The position numbers and the translations under genes were made by a program. A stretch of 64,000 nt of DNA from Pseudokineococcus lusitanus (GTDB lineage Bacteria; Actinomycetota; Actinomycetes; Actinomycetales; Quadrisphaeraceae), in contig NZ_RJKN01000002.1 of NCBI RefSeq assembly GCF_003751265.1, positions 186,001-250,000 on the forward strand, given 5' to 3'. The notes under the pieces were generated by a model that worked only from the letters and a program-made list of their open reading frames with translations, made no database searches and was not told the DNA's origin. This document shows, in pieces, positions 8,081 to 16,445 of this stretch. Position 1 is the first letter of the stretch, and every line of letters starts with the position of its first letter.

Positions 8081-9214
8081 TCAGGCGCCGGGCAGGTGCC
8101 TCTCCGCCGGGCCGTCGTAGGCCGACAGCGGGCGGATGAGGGAGTTGGCCGCACGCTGCTCCATGACGTGGGCGGTCCAGCCGACCACCCGCGACGCCAC
8201 GAAGAGCGGCGTGAAGGCCTCCGTGTCGAAGCCGAGGAGGCGGTAGGCGGGGCCGCTCGGGTAGTCGAGGTTGGGCTTGATGCCCTTGCGCGCGTCCATC
8301 GCCGCGGCGAGCCGGGCGTACAGCTCGGCCGTGCCGGTGGCGTCGTGCTCGGCGACGAGCCGGTCGAGCGACGCCTCCATGGTGGGCACGCGGGAGTCTC
8401 CGTCCTTGTACACGCGGTGGCCGAACCCCATGATCTTCCGGCCGTCCGCGAGGGCGCCGTCCAGCCAGGCCTCCGCCGCGTCGGCCGTGCCGACCTCGTC
8501 GAGCATGCGGACCACGGCCTCGTTGGCGCCGCCGTGCAGGGGGCCCTTGAGCGCGCCCACGGCGGCGACCACGGCCGAGTGCAGGTCCGCCAGCGTCGAG
8601 GTGACGACGCGCGCGGTGAAGGTCGAGGCGTTGAACGAGTGCTCGGCGTACAGCACCATCGACACGCGGAACGCCTCCGCGGCGACGTCCGTCGGCTCCT
8701 CGCCGAAGGTCGTCCAGAGGAAGTTGCGGGCGTGGTCGAGGTCGTCGCGCGGCTCGACGACGTCCAGGCCCCGTCGCCGGCGCTGGTCGTAGGCGACCAT
8801 CCCCGGGACCGCGGCGAGCAGCCGCTCGGCCTTGGCCAGCTCGGCACGCGGGCTGTCGTCGGCGGCGTCGGGGTCGAGGGCGCCGGCACAGCTGATCGCG
8901 GTGCGCAGCACGTCCATCGGGTGCGCCGTCGTCGGGCAGCGGTCGACGACCTCGCGCACCTGCGGGTGCAGCGCGCGGCCGGCCCGCTCCCGGGCCTCGA
9001 GGGCCGCGAGCTCCTCGGCGGTCGGCAGCTCGCCGTGCCACAGGAGCCACGCGACCTGCTCGAACGAGCACCGCGCCGCCAGCTCCTGCACCGGGTAGCC
9101 CCGGTAGAGCAGCGAGCTCGTCGTCGGGTCGACCCGCGAGATCGCCGTCGTGTCGACGACGACCCCCGCCAGCCCCTTGCGGATGCCGTCCGTCACGTCC
9201 GTGCCCTCGTCCAC
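8081..9214 (-). CDS. prpC: 2-methylcitrate synthase / citrate synthase
   Basis: 377 residues of the citrate-synthase family, short type-I form. Catalytic elements are present: GPLHGGANEAV with the first His near 223, GFGHRVY with the second His near 265, and an Asp in GFDTEAF near 331. The N-terminal stretch (IRKGLAGVVVDTTAISRVD, SLLYRGYPVQEL) is typical of the PrpC/CitZ group. Position right behind prpD and prpB identifies it as the enzyme condensing propionyl-CoA with oxaloacetate to 2-methylcitrate. The GTG at 9214 is favoured by the GAGGAGG sequence just upstream; a GTG six codons later is possible. It is the last gene of the gntR-prpD-prpB-prpC operon and sits 14 nt after prpB. Confidence 0.93.
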   Translation of the reverse strand: MDEGTDVTDGIRKGLAGVVVDTTAISRVDPTTSSLLYRGYPVQELAARCSFEQVAWLLWHGELPTAEELAALEARERAGRALHPQVREVVDRCPTTAHPMDVLRTAISCAGALDPDAADDSPRAELAKAERLLAAVPGMVAYDQRRRRGLDVVEPRDDLDHARNFLWTTFGEEPTDVAAEAFRVSMVLYAEHSFNASTFTARVVTSTLADLHSAVVAAVGALKGPLHGGANEAVVRMLDEVGTADAAEAWLDGALADGRKIMGFGHRVYKDGDSRVPTMEASLDRLVAEHDATGTAELYARLAAAMDARKGIKPNLDYPSGPAYRLLGFDTEAFTPLFVASRVVGWTAHVMEQRAANSLIRPLSAYDGPAERHLPGA

Positions 9215-9228
9215 CGGTGACCTCCTCG

Positions 9229-10140
9229 TCAGCTCGTGCGGTTGTCGCGCAGGTCGAAGGACACGACGCCCTCGTCGAAGGCGGCGTAGCCCGCGTAGTC
9301 GACGAGCTCGTAGAGCCGCGCCCGCGTCTGCATGGTCGGGACCTGGCCGGCGAGCGTCCCCGTGGCGGCCAGCTCGTCGAGGGCCCGCTCGACCGCGCCC
9401 ATGGCGACGCGGAGCATGGACACGGGGAAGATCACCATGTCGACGCCGACGTCCTGCAGCTGCTGGACGGTGAAGAGGTCGCTCCTGCCGAACTCGGTCA
9501 TGTTGGCGAGCAGCGGCACGTCGACGGCGGCCCGCATCGCCGCGAACTCCTCGAGGGAGGCCATGGCCTCGGGGAAGACGGCGTCGGCGCCCGCGTCCAC
9601 GAGCGCCCTCGCCCGGTCGGTGGCGGCCGCCAGGCCGCTCACGCCCCGGACGTCGGTGCGCGCCATGACGACGAGGTCGGGGTCGCGCCGCGCGCCGACG
9701 GCGGCGCGGACGCGCCGCACCGCCGTCGCCTCGTCGACGACCTCCTTGCCGTCGAGGTGGCCGCACCGCTTGGGGTTGACCTGGTCCTCGACGTGCAGCC
9801 CGGCCACGCCGGCGTCCTCGAGCGCCTGCACGGTGCGCGCGACGTTCATCGGCTCGCCGAAGCCCGTGTCGGCGTCCACGAGCACGGGCAGGTCCGTCGC
9901 CGAGGCGACCTGGGTCGCCCGCAGCGCCACCTCGGTGAGCGTCGTCAGCCCGACGTCGGGCAGCCCCAGCTCGTTGGCCATGACGGCGCCCGAGAGGTAG
10001 ACGCCCTCGAAGCCCTTCTCCTGCACCAGCCGCGTGGACAGCGGCGTGAAGGCGCCGGGGAACCGCTGGGTCGTGCCGGAGGCCAGCCCGGCGCGGAAGG
10101 CGCGCCGCTTCTCGGACGGCGTGCGGGTGGAGGACAGCAT
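9229..10140 (-). CDS. prpB: 2-methylisocitrate lyase
   Basis: 303 residues of the isocitrate lyase/PEP mutase superfamily. The catalytic loop KRCGH lies at about 123-127 (PrpB signature KxCGH), with the Mg-binding DADTGFGEP and ED in HVEDQ. It cleaves 2-methylisocitrate to pyruvate and succinate. The ATG at 10140-10138 overlaps the prpD stop by one base (TGATG), indicating coupled translation. The N-terminal segment (SEKRRAFRAGLASGTTQRFPGAF) fits the family, and the length is normal. Confidence 0.95.
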   Translation of the reverse strand: MLSSTRTPSEKRRAFRAGLASGTTQRFPGAFTPLSTRLVQEKGFEGVYLSGAVMANELGLPDVGLTTLTEVALRATQVASATDLPVLVDADTGFGEPMNVARTVQALEDAGVAGLHVEDQVNPKRCGHLDGKEVVDEATAVRRVRAAVGARRDPDLVVMARTDVRGVSGLAAATDRARALVDAGADAVFPEAMASLEEFAAMRAAVDVPLLANMTEFGRSDLFTVQQLQDVGVDMVIFPVSMLRVAMGAVERALDELAATGTLAGQVPTMQTRARLYELVDYAGYAAFDEGVVSFDLRDNRTS

Positions 10141-11636
10141 CAGAACAGCCCTCCCGGCGCCTCGGGCAGCCCTGCCGCCGTGAGGGTCAGCCCGTCCAGC
10201 TCGTCGGGCCGGAGCTCGGGGAGCCGCTCCACGACGGACAGGAAGCGCTCCACCTCCTCGTCGGCGACGACGCCCGCGGCGAGGGTGCGCAGCTTCGCGA
10301 CGTACTCGGCCCTCCCGAAGGGCCGGGCGCCGAGGGGGTGGGCGTCGGCGACGGCGATCTCCTCGACGACGCGGCGGCCGTCGACGAGGTCGATCTCCAC
10401 CCGCCCTCCGAAGGCCTTCTCGGACAGGTCGTCCGAGTGGTAGCGGCGGGTCCACTCCGCGTCCTCCACCGTCTCGACGGTGCGCCACAGCGCCACCGTG
10501 TCCGGGCGCCCCGCCCGCTCGGGCGTGTAGGAGCCCATGTGGTGCCAGGCGCCGTCCTGCAGCGCCACGGCGAAGATGTAGGGCAGCGAGTGGTCGAGCG
10601 TCTCGCGGCTGGCGGCCGGGTCGTACTTCTGCGGGTCGTTCGCGCCGGAGCCGATGACGACGTGCGTGTGGTGGCTCGTGGCCACGAGCACCCGCCGCAC
10701 GTTCGCGGGGTCGCGCAGCTCCGGGTGGCGGCGGCCGAGGGAGCGGGCGAGGTCGATCCAGGCCTGCGCCTGGTACTCGGCGGAGTGCTCCTTCGTGTAC
10801 GTGTCGAGGATGGCGCGCCGCGGCTCGCCCGGCTCGGGCAGCGGCACGAGGTACCGCGCGTCCGGCCCGTCGAGGAGCCGCGCGACGACGCCGTCCTCGC
10901 CCTCCCAGATCGGGGCGGGGCTGGTCTGGCCGCGCAGGGCCCGGTCGACGGCCTCGACGGCGGCCTTGCCCGCGAAGGCGGGGGCGTAGGCCTTCCACGT
11001 CGAGATATCGCCCTTGCGGGACTGCCGCGTCGCGGTCGTCGTGTGCAGGGCCTGGCCGATCGCCTGGTAGGTCACCTCCGGCGGCAGGCCGAGCAGCGTG
11101 CCGATGCCGGCCGCGGCGCTCGGGCCGAGGTGCGCCACGTGGTCGATCTTGTGGGCGTGCAGGCTGATGGCCCGGGCCAGGTCCACCTGCACCTCGTAGC
11201 CGGTGACGATCCCCGCGAGCAGGGCCGCGCCGTCCCGGCCGGCGTGCTGCGCCACCGCGAGCACGGGCGGGACGTTGTCGGCCGGGTGGGAGTACTCGGC
11301 CGCCAGGAAGGTGTCGTGGTAGTCCAGCTCGCGCACCGCGGTGCCGTTGGCCCAGGCCGCCCACTCCGGCGAGAACCGGCCGGGGACACCCATGACCGTC
11401 GCTCCCGGCGTGGCCGGGTGCGCCTCCGCCTGCCCGCGGGCGGCGACGACGGGGGCCCGGTGCAGGGCGGCGACCGCGACGGCCGCGTTGTCGACGACGC
11501 GGTTGACCACCATGTCGGCCACGTCGTCGTCCACCGGGACCGGCTCGGCCGCCAGCCGCGCCAGGTGCCAGGCGAGGTGCTCCTCCCGGGGGAAGTCCTC
11601 CTCGCTGCGCCGTACCCGGACCTCGACCGTCCTCAT
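10140..11636 (-). CDS. prpD: 2-methylcitrate dehydratase (MmgE/PrpD family)
   Basis: 498 residues, the normal length for PrpD. Typical segments are [17 protein letters not shown] near 110-125, [20 protein letters not shown] and [19 protein letters not shown]. It dehydrates 2-methylcitrate to 2-methylaconitate, which PrpD or a housekeeping aconitase then hydrates; no acnD/prpF pair is present. The ATG at 11636 overlaps the gntR stop as ATGA. Located between the regulator and prpB in a fully coupled operon. Confidence 0.95.
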   Translation of the reverse strand: MRTVEVRVRRSEEDFPREEHLAWHLARLAAEPVPVDDDVADMVVNRVVDNAAVAVAALHRAPVVAARGQAEAHPATPGATVMGVPGRFSPEWAAWANGTAVRELDYHDTFLAAEYSHPADNVPPVLAVAQHAGRDGAALLAGIVTGYEVQVDLARAISLHAHKIDHVAHLGPSAAAGIGTLLGLPPEVTYQAIGQALHTTTATRQSRKGDISTWKAYAPAFAGKAAVEAVDRALRGQTSPAPIWEGEDGVVARLLDGPDARYLVPLPEPGEPRRAILDTYTKEHSAEYQAQAWIDLARSLGRRHPELRDPANVRRVLVATSHHTHVVIGSGANDPQKYDPAASRETLDHSLPYIFAVALQDGAWHHMGSYTPERAGRPDTVALWRTVETVEDAEWTRRYHSDDLSEKAFGGRVEIDLVDGRRVVEEIAVADAHPLGARPFGRAEYVAKLRTLAAGVVADEEVERFLSVVERLPELRPDELDGLTLTAAGLPEAPGGLF

Positions 11637-12313
11637 GCCGTCTCCTCCTGGCCCCGTGCCGCCGCGAGGGTCACGACGATGGTCTCGAGCGACGCCCGCA
11701 GGTGGACGACCGTCGCCGCCGCCGCCAGCACGGCGTCGCCGTCGGCGACCGCCCGGCAGATCGCGGCGTGCTCGTGCGCGGCGGCGAGCATCCGCGCCGG
11801 GTTGTCGGCGGCGAGCCGCCGGGCCCGGGCGAGGTGCACCCGGGAGCCGTCGAGGGCGGCCTGCAGCGAGCGGCTGCCCACCGCGTCGTCCACCGCCCGG
11901 TCGAAGCGCCGGATGACGCCGTAGTAGGCGTCGACGTCCTCGGTGCCGAGCGCCCGCGCCGACGCGTCGAACGCCTCGGCGAGCGCGGCGAAGACCTCCG
12001 GCCGGCCGCGCCGGGCCGCCAGCCGCGCCGCGTGCACCTCGAGGGCCTCGCGGAGCTCGAAGAGCTCGCGGACGCTCTCCGCCGACACGTCGGGGACGAC
12101 GCCCGTGCGGCCGCGGGACGTGTCCACGAGGCCCTCCAGCGCCAGCCGGGCGAGGGCCGCCCGCAGCGGCGTGCGGGACACCCCGAGGCGGCCCGCCAGC
12201 TCCACCTCGTTGAGGGCGGTGCCGGCCGGCAGGCGCCACGTGAGGATCTCCTCGCGCAGCTGCGCGTAGACGGCGTCGCTCGTCCGGACCTGCTTCGGCA
12301 CGGGCGGCACCAT
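11633..12313 (-). CDS. GntR family regulator (FCD type) of the prp/acyl-CoA region
   Basis: 226 residues. Winged helix at ~8-75 ([40 protein letters not shown] in part) followed by an all-helical FCD effector domain at ~85-210. FCD-type regulators usually bind an acid or CoA-type metabolite through a His/Asp metal site. It is the first gene of the prp operon and faces the thiolase operon, so it probably controls both through the paired sites at 12320-12381. The nearer site begins only 7 nt upstream of the ATG, suggesting autorepression by blocking the promoter; there is no good Shine-Dalgarno, so its mRNA may be almost leaderless. Confidence 0.85.
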   Translation of the reverse strand: MVPPVPKQVRTSDAVYAQLREEILTWRLPAGTALNEVELAGRLGVSRTPLRAALARLALEGLVDTSRGRTGVVPDVSAESVRELFELREALEVHAARLAARRGRPEVFAALAEAFDASARALGTEDVDAYYGVIRRFDRAVDDAVGSRSLQAALDGSRVHLARARRLAADNPARMLAAAHEHAAICRAVADGDAVLAAAATVVHLRASLETIVVTLAAARGQEETA

Positions 12314-12319
12314 AGAAGT

Positions 12320-12381
12320 CTGTGTACAGAACGCACAACCTCTTGCCATCCGGAGGCCGAGGAGGGAGGTTCTGTACACAG
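12320..12381. promoter_or_regulatory. paired GntR operators between divergent prp and acyl-CoA operons
   Basis: CTGTGTACAGAAC at 12320-12332 and its exact reverse complement GTTCTGTACACAG at 12369-12381. Each arm also contains a near-palindrome around GTAC. The sites are 49 bp apart centre to centre, close to an integral number of helical turns, and lie in the only gap between the divergent operons. GntR/FCD proteins typically bind short dyads like these. Confidence 0.7.
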
Positions 12382-12405
12382 CACCGCCCCACGAGGAGGT
12401 CGGCG

Positions 12406-12489
12406 ATGACGCCCGCACCCACGCCCGCCCCGACGCGCCCGCGCCCGGCCGCCCCTGCCCGGCCCCCCGCGACGGCGGTGCCGCGGTGA
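12406..12489 (+). CDS. 27-codon proline-rich leader ORF coupled to thiolase
   Basis: ATG at 12406 has an excellent GAGGAGG Shine-Dalgarno six bases upstream, better than any before the thiolase gene. The product is [15 protein letters not shown] followed by 12 more residues, with 10 Pro in 27. Its TGA (12487-12489) overlaps the thiolase GTG (12486-12488) as GTGA. Ribosomes finishing the leader could therefore reinitiate at the thiolase start, and stalling on the proline stretches could modulate this. No known protein is recognised; it could be a translated leader or simply an unusual ribosome landing site. Confidence 0.5.
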   Translation: MTPAPTPAPTRPRPAAPARPPATAVPR

Positions 12490-13658
12490 GGTCCGCCGTC
12501 GTCGTCGACGCCGTCCGGACCCCGTCCGGCCGCGGCAAGCCCGGCGGGCAGCTCGCCCACCTGCACCCCGTCGACCTCCTCGCGACGACGCTCGCCGCCC
12601 TCGTGGACCGGACGGGCCTGGACCCGGCGCTCGTCGACGACGTCATCGGCGGGTGCCTGTCCCAGGTGGGCACCCAGGCCGTCAACGTCACCCGCCACGC
12701 GGTGCTCGCCGCGGGCTTCCCCGAGCACGTGCCCGCGACGACGGTGGACCGCCAGTGCGGCTCGGGCCAGCAGGCGGTCGCCTTCGCGGCCCAGGGCGTC
12801 GTCGCCGGCGCCTACGACGTCGTCGTCGCCGGCGGCGTCGAGATGATGAGCTCGCACCCGATCGGCGTCGCGACGCTGGGCGAGGACGTCGCGGGCCCCG
12901 CGGTGGCCGCGCGGTACGGCGGCCCGCTCGTGGGCCAGGGCGTCTCGGCCGAGCTCGTCGCGGCCCGGTGGGGCCTGTCGCGGGAGCGGATGGACGAGTT
13001 CGCCGCCGCGTCGCACCACCGCGCGGCCGAGGCCGCGGCGGCCGGCGTCTTCGACGACGAGGTCGTGGCCGTGGGGGACGCGGTGCGGGACGAGACCGTC
13101 CGGCCGGGCACGACGGTCGAGGCGCTCGCGGGGCTGCGGCCCGCCTTCGTCGACGCCGCGACCGCCGCCCGCTTCCCGGAGATCTCGTGGAGCGTCACCC
13201 CCGGCAACTCCTCGCCGCTGACGGACGGCGCGTCGGCGGTGCTCGTCATGGGCGACGACACGGCCCGCGACCTCGGTCTGCGGCCCCGGGCACGGCTGCT
13301 CACCTCCGTGGTCGTCGGGTCCGACCCCCTCGAGATGCTCACCGGGGTCGTCCCCGCCACGGAGCGGCTGCTGCGCCGGGCGGGGCTCGGCGTCGACGAG
13401 GTGGACGTCTTCGAGGTCAACGAGGCCTTCGCCTCCGTGCCCCTGGCCTGGCTGGCCGCGACGGGCGCCGACCCGGCGCGCGTCAACGTCCACGGCGGGG
13501 CCATCGCCCTCGGGCACGCGCTCGGCTCCTCGGGCACGCGCCTGCTCACCACGATGATCACCACGCTCGAGCGCACCGGGGGCCGCTACGGCGTCCAGAT
13601 CATGTGCGAGGGCGGCGGGATGGCCAACGCGACGCTCGTCGAGAGGATCCCCGCATGA
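12486..13658 (+). CDS. acetyl-CoA C-acyltransferase (thiolase)
   Basis: 390 residues, standard thiolase length. Active-site Cys91 lies in [10 protein letters not shown], the catalytic His344 in [11 protein letters not shown], and the second Cys374 in CEGGGMA. The N-terminal [17 protein letters not shown] fits degradative or biosynthetic thiolases. It would cleave a 3-ketoacyl-CoA with CoA. Followed by SDR, acyl-CoA dehydrogenase and enoyl-CoA hydratase genes, it probably cleaves 2-methylacetoacetyl-CoA or a related ketoacyl-CoA to propionyl-CoA and acetyl-CoA. The GTG start overlaps the leader ORF stop, and the stop overlaps the next ATG as ATGA. Chain specificity is inferred from context only. 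Confidence 0.92.
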   Translation: MRSAVVVDAVRTPSGRGKPGGQLAHLHPVDLLATTLAALVDRTGLDPALVDDVIGGCLSQVGTQAVNVTRHAVLAAGFPEHVPATTVDRQCGSGQQAVAFAAQGVVAGAYDVVVAGGVEMMSSHPIGVATLGEDVAGPAVAARYGGPLVGQGVSAELVAARWGLSRERMDEFAAASHHRAAEAAAAGVFDDEVVAVGDAVRDETVRPGTTVEALAGLRPAFVDAATAARFPEISWSVTPGNSSPLTDGASAVLVMGDDTARDLGLRPRARLLTSVVVGSDPLEMLTGVVPATERLLRRAGLGVDEVDVFEVNEAFASVPLAWLAATGADPARVNVHGGAIALGHALGSSGTRLLTTMITTLERTGGRYGVQIMCEGGGMANATLVERIPA

Positions 13659-14410
13659 ACGTCGAGGGCACCGTCGCGCTGGTGACGGGCGGCGCGTCCG
13701 GCCTCGGGCTGGCCACCACCCGTGCCCTGGTGGACGCCGGCGCCCGGGTGGTCGTCGTCGACCTGCCGGGGCAGGCCGCCGCCGTGGCGGACCTGGGGCC
13801 GTCGGTGACCTTCGCCGCCGCCGACGTCACCGACGAGGAGCAGGTGGCCGCCGCCGTCGCCGTCGCCACGGACCTCGGCCCGCTGCGGGCGGTCGTGCTG
13901 TGCGCCGGGGTGGCCCCGGCGGCCCGCGTCGTCGGCCGCGACGGGCCGCACCCGCTCGACCTCTTCGAGCGGACGGTGCGCGTCAACCTCCTCGGCACCT
14001 TCGCCGTGCTGCGGCTGGCGGCCACGGCGATGGCGGCCACGGCCCCGGTCGACGGCGAGCGCGGCGTCGTCGTCATGACGTCCTCGGTGGCCGCCTTCGA
14101 CGGCCAGGTCGGCCAGGCGGCGTACGCGGCCTCCAAGGGCGCCGTCGCGGCCATGACGCTGCCCGTCGCGCGCGAGCTCGCGGCCCACGCCGTCCGCGTG
14201 GTGTCCGTGGCCCCGGGCGTCTTCGAGACGCCCCTCGTCGCCGGCCTGCGCGACGACGTCCGCGCCTCGCTGGGGAGCCAGGTCCCGCACCCGTCGCGGC
14301 TCGGGCGCCCCGAGGAGTTCGCGGCGCTCGTCCTCCACGTCGTCGCCAACCCGTACCTGAACGGCGAGGTGGTCCGGCTCGACGGCGCCCTGCGGATGGG
14401 CGCGTCGTGA
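13655..14410 (+). CDS. SDR, type II 3-hydroxyacyl-CoA dehydrogenase-like (HSD10-like)
   Basis: 251 residues with the Rossmann motif TGGASGLG at 11-18, the NAD-favouring acidic VVVDLPG after beta-2, an AG-type segment (LCAGVAPA), Ser near 144 in VMTSSVAAF, and the catalytic pair Tyr157/Lys161 in YAASK. The insertion [22 protein letters not shown] is typical of the HSD17B10 / 2-methyl-3-hydroxybutyryl-CoA dehydrogenase group. In this operon it would oxidise the 3-hydroxyacyl-CoA made by the hydratase to the ketoacyl-CoA cleaved by the thiolase. Overlaps both neighbours by 4 nt (ATGA upstream, GTGA downstream). Confidence 0.85.
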   Translation: MNVEGTVALVTGGASGLGLATTRALVDAGARVVVVDLPGQAAAVADLGPSVTFAAADVTDEEQVAAAVAVATDLGPLRAVVLCAGVAPAARVVGRDGPHPLDLFERTVRVNLLGTFAVLRLAATAMAATAPVDGERGVVVMTSSVAAFDGQVGQAAYAASKGAVAAMTLPVARELAAHAVRVVSVAPGVFETPLVAGLRDDVRASLGSQVPHPSRLGRPEEFAALVLHVVANPYLNGEVVRLDGALRMGAS

Positions 14411-15585
14411 CGACGGCGGCGGGCGGTCGCACCCCGTGGACGGACCCGGACGTCCTGTCCTACCGGGACCTGCTGCCGGGCCCGGACCGCGCCCGGCTCG
14501 ACGCCGCCCGCGAGGTCTTCGACCGCTGCCTGCGCCCCCTCGTCCCGGCGCACTGGGACGCCGGCACCTTCCCGGACGCCGCCGTCGCCGCGCTGGCCCC
14601 CCTCGACCTCGTCGCGCTCGCGGCCGAGCCGGGCCGGGCCCTGCTGCACGGCCTCGTGCACGTCGAGCTCGCCCGCGTCGACCTGTCGCTGTCGGTCTTC
14701 CTCGGCGTGCAGGGCGTCCTCGTGGCCGAGGCCTTGCGGCGCCTGGGGTCCGACGAGCAGCGGGCGCGCTACCTGCCGGACCTCCGCGCCCTGCGGCGCG
14801 TGGGCGCCTTCGCGCTCACCGAGCCCGAGCACGGCTCGGACATCTCGCGGCACATGGCCACCACCGCCGTGCGGAGCGGCGGCTCGTGGACGCTGCGCGG
14901 GACCAAGCGCTGGATCGGGAACGGCACCCACGCCGACCACCTGCTCGTCTGGGCCCGGGACACCGCCGACGGGGAGATCAAGGGCTTCCTCGTCGACCGC
15001 GGCACGCCGGGGCTCCGCACCTCCCCGGTGGGGCCCAAGATCGGCCTGCGCATCGTGCAGAACGCGGACGTCGTGCTCGACGACGTCGTCGTCGGCGACG
15101 ACCGCCTGCTCGAGGGCGCGACGGGCTTCGCCGCCACGAACGACCTGCTGACGAGCTCGCGCCTGTGGGTCGCCTGGCAGACGGTCGGCCTGCAGTTCGC
15201 GGCGTACGACCAGGCGCTCGCCTACACGCTGGGACGGGTGCAGTTCGGGCGGCCCGTCGCGGCGACGCAGCTGGTGCAGGAGAAGCTCGTCCGCATCCTC
15301 GAGAACGCCACGACGACCCTCGGCCTCCTCGTGCGCCTCGCCCAGCTGCAGGACGAGGGGCGGCTCCGCGCGGAGCACGCGGCCCTGGCCAAGGCGTCGG
15401 GGAGCGCGCGCATGCGCGAGTCGGTGGCCGCCGCCCGCGCCCTCCTCGGCGGCAACGGCCTCGCGACGGCGCACGGCGTCGGACGCACCTTCTGCGACGC
15501 CGAGGCCCTGTACAGCTACGAGGGCAGCCACGAGATCAACACCCTCGTGGTCGGACGGGCCGTCACCGGCCTGTCCGCCTTCTGA
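14407..15585 (+). CDS. acyl-CoA dehydrogenase
   Basis: 392 residues with the three-domain acyl-CoA dehydrogenase layout: helical N-domain ~20-130, FAD-contacting beta domain (AFALTEPEHGSD near 137-148; KRWIGNGTHAD), and helical C-domain. The catalytic base Glu372 sits in SYEGSHEINTLVVGR, the position used by short-chain, branched-chain and glutaryl-CoA dehydrogenases. The N-terminus resembles glutaryl-CoA dehydrogenases, but operon context argues for a short branched acyl-CoA such as 2-methylbutyryl-CoA. Electrons should go to an electron-transfer flavoprotein encoded elsewhere. GTG start overlapping the SDR stop. Confidence 0.9.
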   Translation: MTTAAGGRTPWTDPDVLSYRDLLPGPDRARLDAAREVFDRCLRPLVPAHWDAGTFPDAAVAALAPLDLVALAAEPGRALLHGLVHVELARVDLSLSVFLGVQGVLVAEALRRLGSDEQRARYLPDLRALRRVGAFALTEPEHGSDISRHMATTAVRSGGSWTLRGTKRWIGNGTHADHLLVWARDTADGEIKGFLVDRGTPGLRTSPVGPKIGLRIVQNADVVLDDVVVGDDRLLEGATGFAATNDLLTSSRLWVAWQTVGLQFAAYDQALAYTLGRVQFGRPVAATQLVQEKLVRILENATTTLGLLVRLAQLQDEGRLRAEHAALAKASGSARMRESVAAARALLGGNGLATAHGVGRTFCDAEALYSYEGSHEINTLVVGRAVTGLSAF

Positions 15586-15619
15586 GCCGGCCGCCCCGCC
15601 GTCCGGCAGGATCGCCACG

Positions 15620-16408
15620 GTGACGACCGAGCAGCCCCCCTCCCGCTCCGTCGAGGTCGAGCGGCGCGGCCGGGCGGGGTGGGTCCGGCTCTCGCGGCCC
15701 GAGGCGCTCAACGCCCTCGACGGGGCGCTCGTCGGGGAGCTGGTCGCCGCCGTGCGGGAGCTCGACGCGGACGACGACGTGGCCGTCGTCGTGCTCACCG
15801 GCGCCGGACGGGCCTTCGCCGCGGGCGCCGACATCACGGCCCTCGCGGACCGGACCTACCTCGACATGCACCTGCACGACCCGCTGCGGGCGCTGGAGGA
15901 GGTCGGCCGCCTGCGGACGCCCGTCGTCGCCGGCGTCTCCGGCTACGCGCTGGGCGGCGGCTGCGAGCTGGCGATGATGTGCGACGTCGTCGTGGCCGCG
16001 GAGGGCTCGCGCTTCGGGCTGCCCGAGCTCGGGCTCGGCGTCGTGCCCGGCCTCGGCGGCACGCAACGTCTGCCCCGCGCGGTCGGCAAGGCGCTCGCCG
16101 CCGACATGGTCCTCACCGGCCGGCTCCTCGACGCCGAGGAGGCGCGGCAGGCGGGGCTGGTCTCCCGCGTCGTCCCCGCCGAGGAGCTGCTCGCCGAGGT
16201 GGCCCGCGTCGCCGACGCCGTCGCGGCGCGGTCGCTGCCCGTCCTCGTCTCCGCGAAGGAGGCGCTGCAGGCCGCGCAGGAGACGCCGCTCGCCGAGGGA
16301 CTGCGCCTCGAGCGGCTCGCCTTCGCCGCCACCTTCGCCCTCGCCGACCGGGCGGAGGGGATGGCGGCCTTCCGCGACAGGCGCCCGCCACGGTTCGAGG
16401 ACCGCTGA
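15620..16408 (+). CDS. enoyl-CoA hydratase
   Basis: 262 residues of the crotonase fold. The oxyanion-hole segment AFAAGADITALADRTY and both catalytic Glu are present: Glu116 in GGGCELAMMCD and Glu136 in LPELGLGVVPGLGGTQRL. It hydrates a trans-2-enoyl-CoA. The GTG at 15620 follows a 34-nt gap in which CAGGAT could serve as a -10 element, so the gene might have its own start as well as operon readthrough. With the three genes before it, it completes one full beta-oxidation-type round. Confidence 0.9.
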   Translation: MTTEQPPSRSVEVERRGRAGWVRLSRPEALNALDGALVGELVAAVRELDADDDVAVVVLTGAGRAFAAGADITALADRTYLDMHLHDPLRALEEVGRLRTPVVAGVSGYALGGGCELAMMCDVVVAAEGSRFGLPELGLGVVPGLGGTQRLPRAVGKALAADMVLTGRLLDAEEARQAGLVSRVVPAEELLAEVARVADAVAARSLPVLVSAKEALQAAQETPLAEGLRLERLAFAATFALADRAEGMAAFRDRRPPRFEDR

Positions 16409-16445
16409 GCCGGGCGCCCGGCCGGGGTCGACGCCCGTCGCGGGG

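Noticed and set aside
12653-14410. Alternative frame inside the thiolase gene
   Set aside because: Only its tail, in the SDR frame, is real; the rest is Arg/Gly-rich shadow.
16409-16422. 14-bp palindrome GCCGGGCGCCCGGC as operator
   Set aside because: Lies between convergent stops and is pure GC; may aid termination but is expected by chance at this composition.
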